From an uncultured Lachnospiraceae bacterium (GTDB taxonomy: Bacteria > Bacillota > Clostridia > Lachnospirales > Lachnospiraceae), in assembly GCA_910577115.1 (NCBI GenBank), contig CAJTMC010000109.1:1-5468 (forward strand): a stretch of DNA of 5,468 bases, read 5' to 3'. Of this stretch, positions 1 through 5,346 are shown piece by piece. A model generated the notes under the pieces. The model did not search any database, had not been told where the DNA came from, and saw only the letters and a program-made list of their open reading frames with translations. The position numbers and the translations under genes were made by a program. Positions within the stretch are counted from its first letter, which is position 1, and every line of letters starts with the position of its first letter.

Positions 1-2
1 TC

Positions 3-1241
3 GACTGCAACCATCCCCAGCATCAGATAAAGAACGGTGATGTCCTGCTGACATATATCGGCATGCAGTGCATGGGGAAACCCTCCTTTGACGCTGTGCA
101 TGAAATGGACGATGATCCGGATTTTTATAAAGCCGCACTTGGCATCTGCTATGGCATCCCTTCTGCGGAGACTTTACGCCAGCGCCTTGACCTGATTGGC
201 AGTTCCATCCGTGTCCGGATTCTGGACGAGAACGTCAGGATGCTGAAATCCAACGGCATCGTGCCCTCAAAGCTCCCCTGCGGGTATGTCCCGGTCGACA
301 TGGACGTCTCGCCTTTCGACAACTCGAATACCAGCAAGGAGGGCGTGTCCCGGACTTATAAAGGCTGCGACGGCTACGCCCCCATGTTCGCCTATATTGG
401 CAGCGAGGGCTACCTTGCCAACCTGGAGCTGAGGGAGGGAAAACAGCACTGCCAGAAAGGCACACCCCGGTTTTTGGATGAGACCATCAACATATGCCGC
501 CAGCTGACGGATGAGCCCCTGCTCTTCCGGCTCGACTCCGGCAACGACTCTGCCGAGAACATCGGGATCCTCCTGGAGAGGGGGTGTTATTTCATCATCA
601 AGCGCAACCTACGCAAGGAAAGCAAAGAGGACTGGCTGCAGATGGCAAAAGACAACTCCAAGGACATTACCCATCCCCGAGATGGTAAAGCTGTCTATAT
701 CGGGAGCGACTGGAAGGAGATCATATACCAGGCAGGGGATGGCACCACAAAGCATGCCGTAATCCGCATGGGATATGAGATCATCGAGCGCACCATTGAC
801 AAAAAAGGGCAGTTCCTCCTTGTGCCGGACATTGAGACCAATGTTTGGTGGACTAACACGGGCTTCACAGACCGGGAAGTCATCGGGCATTACCATGCCC
901 ACGGGGAAAGCGAGCAGTTCCACAGCGAGCTGAAGACAGACATGGACCTTGAACGCCTCCCGTCCGGAAAGTTCGAGACCAACGAACTGGTGCTGGAGCT
1001 TGCCATCCTTTCCTATAACATACTACGCATGATAGGGCAGGAAACGCTTGGGAAGCGGAATCCCCGCCAGAAACGAGCTGTAAAACGCCGCAGACACAGG
1101 ACAGTCATCAACAATCTGGTCAATATCGCATGCCATGTGACAGAACACGCCCGGAAGCTGATCATAGGTCTGGGGAAGAGTAATGTCTGGCGGGATGTAT
1201 TCCAGCGTGTGTACTATGCCTTTGAATATTTCGCCCTCTAG
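3..1241 (+). CDS. IS1380-family DDE transposase, N-terminus cut by window edge
   Basis: This enzyme catalyses cut-and-paste movement of its IS. The frame is open back to base 3, and the 20 residues before the ATG at 63 (…HPQHQIKNGDVLLTYIG) match the conserved N-terminal region of the family, so the ATG at 63 is internal and the real start lies to the left. Numbering from that ATG, a DDE triad can be placed: D79 or D81 in VPVDMDVSPFD, D158 in RLDSGND, and E284 in GESEQFHSELK, which is followed by the family-typical block RLPSGKF..NELVLELAILSYNILR. The C-terminus is basic (residues 331-346, rich in K and R). At least 412 residues are visible, and IS1380 transposases are usually somewhat longer than 400. 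No frameshift is seen, so it could be active if its N-terminus is intact. The family call is firm; which named element it belongs to cannot be told by eye. Confidence 0.9.
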   Translation, partial: DCNHPQHQIKNGDVLLTYIGMQCMGKPSFDAVHEMDDDPDFYKAALGICYGIPSAETLRQRLDLIGSSIRVRILDENVRMLKSNGIVPSKLPCGYVPVDMDVSPFDNSNTSKEGVSRTYKGCDGYAPMFAYIGSEGYLANLELREGKQHCQKGTPRFLDETINICRQLTDEPLLFRLDSGNDSAENIGILLERGCYFIIKRNLRKESKEDWLQMAKDNSKDITHPRDGKAVYIGSDWKEIIYQAGDGTTKHAVIRMGYEIIERTIDKKGQFLLVPDIETNVWWTNTGFTDREVIGHYHAHGESEQFHSELKTDMDLERLPSGKFETNELVLELAILSYNILRMIGQETLGKRNPRQKRAVKRRRHRTVINNLVNIACHVTEHARKLIIGLGKSNVWRDVFQRVYYAFEYFAL

Positions 1242-1270
1242 CCCGGCTGACAACAGGATACGTACCAACC

Positions 1271-1292
1271 AACCCCTGTACGGACAGGGGTT
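1271..1292. repeat. Perfect 9-bp inverted repeat (hairpin) after the transposase
   Basis: AACCCCTGT (1271-1279) and ACAGGGGTT (1284-1292) pair perfectly around a 4-nt loop. The hairpin lies 30 nt after the transposase stop. The nearest T-run starts about 16 nt further on (1308-1312), so it is not a classic intrinsic terminator. It may stabilise the 3' end of the transposase mRNA or be a subterminal IS structure. Confidence 0.6.
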
Positions 1293-1364
1293 CATGGAGT
1301 GATGCCATTTTTATAGAACAACGGCCGTTGCCTCGCAGGCAGCAATGTCTTACCCCACATTTTT

Positions 1365-1390
1365 ACCGGATAATTTCGTCCGGTTTTAAT
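1365..1390 (+). terminator. Possible intrinsic terminator near the IS right end
   Basis: ACCGGA (1365-1370) pairs with TCCGGT (1379-1384) around an 8-nt loop, and the T-rich tract TTTTAATTT follows on the + strand. It lies about 125 nt after the transposase stop and inside the IS. It could end the transposase transcript or limit read-through into the flank. The stem is short, so support is moderate; there is no T-tract on the minus side. Confidence 0.45.
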
Positions 1391-1395
1391 TTGAG

Positions 1396-1415
1396 GCTAA
1401 GCTCACGGATTCAGG
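1396..1415 (-). repeat. Probable right terminal inverted repeat of the IS
   Basis: Read on the minus strand the segment begins CCTGAATCCGTGAGCTTAG, in keeping with IS1380-type ends. The boundary is also indicated by the sharp change at 1415-1416 from IS-like sequence to the AT-rich exporter coding sequence, whose protein similarity stops there. The inner end of the repeat cannot be fixed without the left copy. Confidence 0.65.
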
Positions 1416-1890
1416 TAGAATATAATACAATAAGGGAAATTGCCCTGATTGCATATATGATATTTCTGTTAATGATAAATATACACTCGTCCGAATAATT
1501 GATTATCATATTGATAAGGTCGCCATTTGCTATCTGGTCAAATGCCCTCAATGCCATCTTTTCCAGCTTTGAAAAAAGATCCTTTTTTATATCAAAAGCA
1601 TACTTGGAATAATTATCATTGAAATACATATATACGCAGAAATATAAAATACACCAAAAAACCGTTATATATACAAGGCAACTTGCAATCGTCGTAAAAT
1701 CTTTTATATTTTGGTGGTATATCATTTCATCTGCTAAAATCCCAAGAAAAATGGGCAAAATGAAACACAAAAGACCCTCTACATACCACCCGATAAAGAA
1801 AGCCCAAAATCCTCCCACATTTCTTTTCAAATATTTTCCAAGAAAAATCATGTTATTTATAAATACTTTCTTATAGTCCGTTTTTTTCAA
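1411..1890 (-). pseudogene. ABC exporter, N-terminal membrane-domain fragment truncated by the IS
   Basis: The 159-residue product looks like the first part of an ABC exporter (half-transporter) membrane domain. A cytoplasmic N-terminus is followed by hydrophobic spans at about 28-51 and 66-90. Next comes a soluble stretch with the intracellular-loop pattern FDQIANGDLINMIINYSDE (residues 117-135), and then the start of a third span at about 139-157. Intact members are about 550-600 residues with a C-terminal ATPase; here no Walker A, signature or Walker B motif remains. The last sense codon overlaps the IS boundary, and the TGA stop (1411-1413) comes from the IS end. The start is TTG at 1890, with AGGAG 5 nt upstream and one base after the previous gene's stop; the next ATG (1851) has no ribosome site. 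The rest of the gene should lie left of the IS. The substrate is unknown. Confidence 0.8.
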
Positions 1891-1891
1891 C

Positions 1892-2326
1892 CTAACTCCT
1901 CTCTCCGGCCAAATGGTAGAATCTAACTTTGTCTAACAAAGTAACTTTTCCATTTGCAATGGAAACATTACATGAATTTCCGAAGTGATTTCCCAGTATA
2001 TCTTGCGAGTCCTGATCAAGAACATATATGTATTTATGATTCACTTCATTATCAAAAGTCAGGTACACGGTAAACACATGTCCATTTATATTGGGCTCAG
2101 TAATAGCAGTACAGCATTCCCCATACCAATTTTCAAGAAAAACTCTCCCCTCCCCGTTCCATTGTATTGAACAGGAAACATATTGATTCATGCTGATATT
2201 ATGCAAGACAATGAAGATCAAACATACGTTTAATACTATAAATACAGTAAAAAGAAAGGGAAATTTTGTAAAAACCTTTACAATAATTTTTAAAATTTTA
2301 TTATTAATTACATTACTTTGATCCAT
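1892..2326 (-). CDS. Small single-pass membrane protein coupled to the ABC exporter
   Basis: I do not firmly recognise this 144-residue protein. It has a basic cytoplasmic N-terminus (NKILKIIVKVFTK), one strong membrane span at about 23-43, and an extracytoplasmic part of about 100 residues that looks beta-rich (HVFTVYLTF, KYIYVLDQD, GKVTLLDKVRFYHLAGE). Four of its five cysteines fall in or beyond the outer domain start (C52, C71, C72, C119; the fifth, C35, is in the membrane span). The layout, and its position 1 nt before an ABC exporter, suggest a reduced HlyD-like adaptor or exporter accessory protein; this is inference from shape and context, since no long coiled coil or lipoyl domain is seen. 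The ATG at 2326 has a clear AGGAG 7 nt upstream. The gap to the nitrilase-like gene before it is 52 nt, consistent with one operon. Confidence 0.75.
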   Translation of the reverse strand: MDQSNVINNKILKIIVKVFTKFPFLFTVFIVLNVCLIFIVLHNISMNQYVSCSIQWNGEGRVFLENWYGECCTAITEPNINGHVFTVYLTFDNEVNHKYIYVLDQDSQDILGNHFGNSCNVSIANGKVTLLDKVRFYHLAGERS

Positions 2327-2378
2327 TCTTTTCTCCTCTATTCAGGTTTGATATCACAGTATAGTCTCAAAGCGCACT

Positions 2379-3146
2379 TTACATCATTAATGTATCAGAT
2401 ATTGAGGTTCTTCCCATTTCTCCAAAATCATTCTCTGTTTTTTCAAAATCATAAATCATAAGTTCAGATTTATTTCTAACACATTCTTTTATGCACTGAC
2501 CCGATTTTCCAAAAACCATTGTCGGAGCCGTTTGAAATGGTGAAATAGCATTTACGGAAACAGTAGTAGTAACATTTTCAACTGCCCGAGTTTGCAAGTG
2601 CCCTCTAATCATGTTATATCTTTCTCTATCATCTATATCTGCCACATCATAAAACAGAATGAGATTTATATCGGTTTTTCTTTTGTATAATTCCCGAAAG
2701 AATTCAGGAAATCTGATTTCAAAACAAATTCTGATGCCAAATAGTATCCCGTCCATTTCAAATATCCCATCCATACTGCCTTGTGTGAAATTATCCTTAT
2801 CCCATCCCCACAGAGCACGCTTGTCATAGAATTTGAATTGACCACCAGGCTGAAATAACATAGCCCTGTTATAAATTTCTTTCTCTTTGTATACAGTTCC
2901 AACAATAAAACAAATCTTATTCCCGTCAGCAATTATTTGAAGTTTATCACACATTTCATGGACAAGATTAAAATCAATGCAAGACGAATTAGCTATGTTC
3001 CTCGAAGGATAACCTGTTAATGAACACTCAGGGAATATGAGTAACTGAACATTTTTGCTTTTTGCAAGGTATATTGCATTTTCAATTTCTTTAAAATTTT
3101 CAATAATATTTCCAGACACAGCAAATTGATATGCAGCGATTCTCAT
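2379..3146 (-). CDS. Carbon-nitrogen hydrolase (nitrilase/omega-amidase superfamily)
   Basis: The 255-residue cytoplasmic protein belongs to the superfamily that cleaves or forms C-N bonds (nitriles, amides, carbamoyl groups). The three catalytic residues are in order: Glu40 in LLIFPECSLTGYP, Lys109 in FYDKRALWGWD, and Cys141 in GIRICFEIRFPE, where the usual CYDLRFPE appears as CFEIRFPE. Length is normal for a stand-alone branch member, and the N-terminus MRIAAYQFAV is typical. Substrate cannot be told by eye; the closest branches would be amidases or N-carbamoyl amidohydrolases rather than true nitrilases. The ATG at 3146 has GGGAG about 11 nt upstream, a slightly long spacing. It lies 49 nt after the DinB-like gene and 52 nt before the membrane-protein gene. 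In this setting it may process a small molecule or peptide that the exporter moves; that role is inference. Confidence 0.9.
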   Translation of the reverse strand: MRIAAYQFAVSGNIIENFKEIENAIYLAKSKNVQLLIFPECSLTGYPSRNIANSSCIDFNLVHEMCDKLQIIADGNKICFIVGTVYKEKEIYNRAMLFQPGGQFKFYDKRALWGWDKDNFTQGSMDGIFEMDGILFGIRICFEIRFPEFFRELYKRKTDINLILFYDVADIDDRERYNMIRGHLQTRAVENVTTTVSVNAISPFQTAPTMVFGKSGQCIKECVRNKSELMIYDFEKTENDFGEMGRTSISDTLMM

Positions 3147-3195
3147 TTAACAATCATCTCCCATCCAACAGGCAAAAAATTTCTACTTTCCAAAT

Positions 3196-3717
3196 CTACA
3201 AATATTTATCATACTGTCCATCTGGAAAAGGGTTTTCTAATCCTAAAACCCTGGGCCATAAACCCATATCATCAATCACAAACCCCATGATCATTCCCAT
3301 ATGACTATGCAAATGTCTGAACTGCGCTAAAATCAAAGTAAACTTACAATATTCACACCCTTGAGGATATTCCAGCAATTGTTCGTCAGTCAATTCGGAC
3401 AGGTATGTTTGAATTTTTGTTTCAATACATGCAAAATAAGATTCTATTTCTTTTCGGGAAAGAACTTTTGGAGAAATAACATCTAAATTATTCAAATCTT
3501 TTTCATGAATATCAGGTTCACGAAAATTCATGTCTCCCGGGTTGATATACCATAGATCCAACGAATGCAGCATATGGTATATGTGCTTCCAGCAGGGCAT
3601 TTCGCAATATTTCTTATTCCACAATTCCTCCGGAACACAATCAATTACATTTTTCACTTCCCATAATGCCCGGTTTGTCTGTTCTTCAATAATCTGAGTT
3701 AAAGTATTTTGATTCAT
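3196..3717 (-). CDS. DinB-like (DinB/YfiT fold) four-helix metal-binding protein
   Basis: The 173-residue protein matches the DinB-like helical-bundle family, whose members bind a divalent metal through three histidines and include some thiol transferases. Candidate ligands are H45 or H48 in CWKHIYHMLHSLDLWYINP, and H135 and H139 in QFRHLHSHMGMIMG (an H-x3-H helix). The block ending in GLWPRVLGL is also seen in this branch. The specific reaction is unknown. The start is the ATG at 3717, lying inside the end of the HD gene (31-32 nt overlap), so translation is probably coupled. Its own ribosome site is weak (a GAAGAAAAAAAGC stretch). No signal peptide is present. Despite the family name, there is no evidence of DNA-damage induction here. 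Confidence 0.82.
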   Translation of the reverse strand: MNQNTLTQIIEEQTNRALWEVKNVIDCVPEELWNKKYCEMPCWKHIYHMLHSLDLWYINPGDMNFREPDIHEKDLNNLDVISPKVLSRKEIESYFACIETKIQTYLSELTDEQLLEYPQGCEYCKFTLILAQFRHLHSHMGMIMGFVIDDMGLWPRVLGLENPFPDGQYDKYL

Positions 3718-4363
3718 GCTTTTTTTCTTCTACACTACAAAACTGCCTAATATATGAATCCCTCCTGCATTGGTTTATTTCAATTTTAAGTTTATTACAT
3801 ACTACCACTGCATCATTTAAACGTTTTCTGGCTAAATCTTTAGCATATTCTGTATATAGGCTTTCAATAACACCAAGCTTTAAACTAAACTCCTGAAAAA
3901 AACTCGATTTCTCATTTAAAGTCGATTCAGTAACTATATTACCGTCTTTGTCTAATACATATAATGGTTCATCAATCATCCCTCCATACATTAACATCCT
4001 GGCAATACCTATTAATCCCAAAGAATCTAATTTGTCAGCATCATAAAGAATCCTTGCTTCTGTTGAATTGGCCTGTCGTTTTTTCTTTTGTCTATGTGTT
4101 AAAATAGCATTAGAAACTAGTTGTGCCCTGCTCTCCTCCCAACCGGCAGCAAGAAGATATTCATACGCCTTTTTACTTCCAATTTCGGCATGACATACAT
4201 CTAATTTCTTTTTCTGATCTACTCTCCCTATATCATGCAGTAAAGAAGACACGATTAATATATCTATATCACACTTATCATCTATATGTTCCATTATATC
4301 TAATGCATTAGCCAACACCCTATACACATGTTCCTTTCCATGGGCATAATCAACCTCTTCCAT
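3686..4363 (-). CDS. HD-domain metal-dependent phosphohydrolase, apparent 5' frameshift
   Basis: The protein has the HD superfamily metal site. Numbered from the ATG at 4363 these residues are H12 (KEHVYRVL), H43-D44 (SLLHDIGR), H58 (CHAEIGS), H90 (LTHRQ) and D110 within YDADKLDSLG. Such enzymes hydrolyse phosphate esters or nucleotides; the substrate here is unknown. The 225-residue frame lacks the family's usual opening. That opening is encoded just upstream in another frame (4350-4412), which ends YKRIETYMLEE and has a strong ribosome site. Removing one T from the + strand run TTTT at 4363-4366 would join them into a protein of about 241 residues. A TTG at 4372 also opens this frame but has no good ribosome site. 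It could still be made by reinitiation at 4363, which keeps all the metal ligands. The 3' end overlaps the DinB-like gene. It is the first gene of the operon. Confidence 0.8.
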   Translation of the reverse strand: MEEVDYAHGKEHVYRVLANALDIMEHIDDKCDIDILIVSSLLHDIGRVDQKKKLDVCHAEIGSKKAYEYLLAAGWEESRAQLVSNAILTHRQKKKRQANSTEARILYDADKLDSLGLIGIARMLMYGGMIDEPLYVLDKDGNIVTESTLNEKSSFFQEFSLKLGVIESLYTEYAKDLARKRLNDAVVVCNKLKIEINQCRRDSYIRQFCSVEEKKHESKYFNSDY

Positions 4364-4412
4364 TTTCTTCAAGCATATATGTTTCTATTCTCTTATACCC
4401 AGCAATATCCAT
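4350..4412 (-). pseudogene. Out-of-frame N-terminal piece of the HD-domain gene
   Basis: This 20-codon frame starts at the ATG at 4412, reads MDIAGYKRIETYMLEENGRG, and stops at TGA (4350-4352). The stretch YKRIETYMLEE is what precedes the ..DYAH..EHVYRVL helix in related HD proteins as I recall them, so it is most likely the true N-terminus. It overlaps the downstream frame by 14 nt. A +1 shift (or loss of one A on the minus strand in GAAGAAAATGG) restores continuity. The mutation could be real, a slipped-strand phase change, or a sequencing error; programmed +1 shifting is less likely because no known slip motif is evident. Confidence 0.7.
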
Positions 4413-4426
4413 CTCTATCTCCTCTC
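4410..4426 (-). promoter_or_regulatory. Strong ribosome binding site at the original HD-gene start
   Basis: On the minus strand GAGAGGAG is followed, 6 nt after AGGAG, by the ATG at 4412. This is a much better initiation signal than any before the TTG at 4372 or the ATG at 4363. It decides that the original gene began at 4412, upstream of the frameshift. Confidence 0.75.
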
Positions 4427-4527
4427 AATCTAATTCTATATTTAACCTTGCAAAAAACTTAAAAATTTTTATATCTTATTGGTATCAGTTACTATTTGGT
4501 AAAATCAATATGCCTCCATATTTTTTA

Positions 4528-4536
4528 ACTATAGCA
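4528..4536 (-). promoter_or_regulatory. Possible extended -10 promoter for the five-gene operon
   Basis: The minus strand reads TGCTATAGT, which fits an extended -10 (TGn then TATAGT). No good -35 hexamer lies 16-18 nt upstream. It would give an untranslated leader of roughly 110 nt before the start at 4412. In such AT-rich DNA chance matches are common, so this is only a candidate. Confidence 0.3.
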
Positions 4537-4591
4537 TAACTTATTAAAGTGCGATGAATAAATTCATAAAACGCTTTTATTTAATCCGAAA

Positions 4592-4640
4592 ATGCCATTT
4601 TCTTTTCATATGAATATACTTTTTCATTCAAAAATGGCAT
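4592..4640. repeat. Hyphenated inverted repeat upstream of the operon
   Basis: ATGCCATTTT (4592-4601) and AAAATGGCAT (4631-4640) are perfect reverse complements 29 nt apart. Inside, TGAAT (4611-4615) and ATTCA (4626-4630) also pair, so the right arm forms a continuous 15-base strand against a left strand with a 9-nt bulge. TTCATATGAA (4605-4614) is itself a palindrome. No T-tract follows either arm directly, so a terminator is unlikely; an operator or leader RNA element is possible. Confidence 0.6.
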
Positions 4641-4670
4641 ATAGATACACTCTCTTTCCATTTTCTAATA

Positions 4671-4701
4671 AAATTCCCCGCAGCAAAACTGCGGAGAATT
4701 T
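4671..4701 (-). terminator. Intrinsic terminator of the SpoVG-family gene
   Basis: CCGCAG (4678-4683) pairs with CTGCGG (4689-4694) around the loop CAAAA. After one mismatch, six more A-T/G-C pairs extend the stem (4671-4676 with 4696-4701). On the minus strand the T-rich stretch ATTTTATTAG follows. It lies about 40 nt beyond the stop of the gene ending at 4743, where a terminator would be expected. It would also insulate the operon to its left. Confidence 0.8.
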
Positions 4702-4742
4702 ACCCTGAACCATTCAATAGCCTAACGATACCATCAATTAAT

Positions 4743-5084
4743 TTACAATTCTTCCTTCATAATTGTCTGATATTTCTCCATAATCTCATCATACAATCTC
4801 TGTCTGAACTTCTTTGTTACCGGATAAGCAATATCCTGATAGATATCTTTTCCATTATCATCAAGACGTCCTGTCTTGTAATCTGGCATAGAGACAAAGA
4901 TGTTTCCTTTCTGGGAGATGCCGATTCGGATTCCGGTCACTTTGAATACATTGTTGAAGGTGACGGATGCGTTAGCCTTTATGCTGCCCTCCTGATTTTG
5001 CATGGGAGTTACGGTTACTTTGATATCCATATATCCTGTATTGATTGTATCTGCTGTATTTACAGTGTTGTTTGTGTTGGTCAT
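4743..5084 (-). CDS. SpoVG-family protein with an N-terminal T/N-rich extension
   Basis: Residues 19-106 match the SpoVG family of small nucleic-acid-binding regulators, first known from sporulation and septation in Bacillus. Recognisable blocks are MDIKVTVTPM, GSIKANASVTFNNVFKVTGIRIG, FVSMPDYK and YQDIAYPVTKKFRQRLYDEI. The 18 residues before the core (MTNTNNTVNTADTINTGY) are low in complexity and not part of the family. The ATG at 5084 is preferred because AAGGAG lies about 10 nt upstream; a start at the core methionine (M19) is the alternative. Total length is 113 residues, against roughly 85-100 for typical SpoVG. SpoVG-like genes of this kind are common on clostridial conjugative elements, which fits the accessory context. 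It is monocistronic or last in its transcript, since a strong terminator follows. A sporulation role should not be assumed. Confidence 0.87.
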   Translation of the reverse strand: MTNTNNTVNTADTINTGYMDIKVTVTPMQNQEGSIKANASVTFNNVFKVTGIRIGISQKGNIFVSMPDYKTGRLDDNGKDIYQDIAYPVTKKFRQRLYDEIMEKYQTIMKEEL

Positions 5085-5346
5085 ATTGTTTGTTCTCCTT
5101 TCTGTCTGCCTCTTTTGGCTCTGATGGATTCCTGTTTTTATGAATAAATTGCGCTCTTATTAACACGGGGATGTCCGATGAAATCTGGCATCTGTTGTTT
5201 TAAATTGACAGCTTTTCCGCCTGAATATTTTTATTTTTTCTTGTGTTTTTTCGATTTCCTAAATCTTCCAGTCTTTTTCCCTGACATTTTTCCGGCTTCG
5301 CCGGAGCTGATTCATCTCATCTTATCCTTTTCTGCCATGGATGAAT
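5085..5346. other. Roughly 260 nt without a convincing gene, upstream of the SpoVG-family gene
   Basis: Only tiny minus-strand frames occur: 18 codons at 5231-5287 (MSGKKTGRFRKSKKHKKK) and 17 codons at 5138-5191 (MPDFIGHPRVNKSAIYS), neither with a good ribosome site. A 6-bp GC hairpin with a 3-nt loop lies at 5291-5305 but lacks a T-tract in the direction of minus-strand transcription. The segment presumably holds the promoter and leader of the SpoVG-family gene, but no clear -35/-10 pair could be placed on the minus strand. Confidence 0.55.

Larger units (their letters stand above)
1..1415 (+). mobile_element. IS1380-family insertion sequence, right-hand portion (left end outside window)
   Basis: The element is recognised from its transposase and from a probable terminal repeat at 1396-1415, whose reverse complement begins CCTGAATCCGTGAG; IS1380-type ends characteristically begin with CC. 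The left end is not in the window, so length, left repeat and target duplication cannot be confirmed. The first bases outside the element would be TAGAA (1416-1420), a candidate for the 4-5 bp target duplication. The element is visibly richer in G+C than the AT-rich genes beside it, which fits acquisition from another genome. It sits inside an ABC exporter gene on the opposite strand. Confidence 0.85.
4413..4742. other. 330-nt AT-rich intergenic region
   Basis: No credible protein gene is seen here on either strand. It holds the leader of the minus-strand operon, a possible promoter (4528-4536), a hyphenated 10-bp inverted repeat (4592-4640), a pair of TTGGTA direct repeats (4479-4484 and 4496-4501, 17 bp apart start to start), and the terminator of the SpoVG-family gene (4671-4701). 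The remainder is simple AT-rich sequence. Confidence 0.7.

Noticed and set aside
609..923. 104-codon minus-strand frame inside the transposase gene
   Set aside because: It is an antisense shadow of a strongly conserved transposase region and has no recognisable motif.
1319..1330. 12-bp palindrome CAACGGCCGTTG in the IS tail
   Set aside because: It has no loop or T-tract and no known role in IS1380 ends; it is noted only as part of the structured IS tail.
1619..1876. 85-codon plus-strand frame opposite the exporter fragment
   Set aside because: It lies antisense to clear membrane-domain coding sequence, and its composition follows from the AT-rich complement.
2370..2381. AAAGCGCACTTT near-palindrome at the nitrilase-like gene's stop
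   Set aside because: Only four outer bases pair and no T-tract follows; it is too weak to call.
4972..5166. 64-codon minus-strand frame with GTG start overlapping the SpoVG-family gene
   Set aside because: It lacks a good ribosome site, overlaps a recognised gene in another frame, and its Q/N/K/H-rich sequence looks like a frame-shifted reading of that gene.
5205..5232. TTGACA on the plus strand (5205-5210) as a -35 box
   Set aside because: No acceptable -10 lies 16-18 nt downstream and there is no plus-strand gene to serve.
5291..5305. TCCGGCTTCGCCGGA hairpin as a terminator for the right-edge gene
   Set aside because: In the minus direction the stem is followed by A's rather than T's, so it does not fit an intrinsic terminator.
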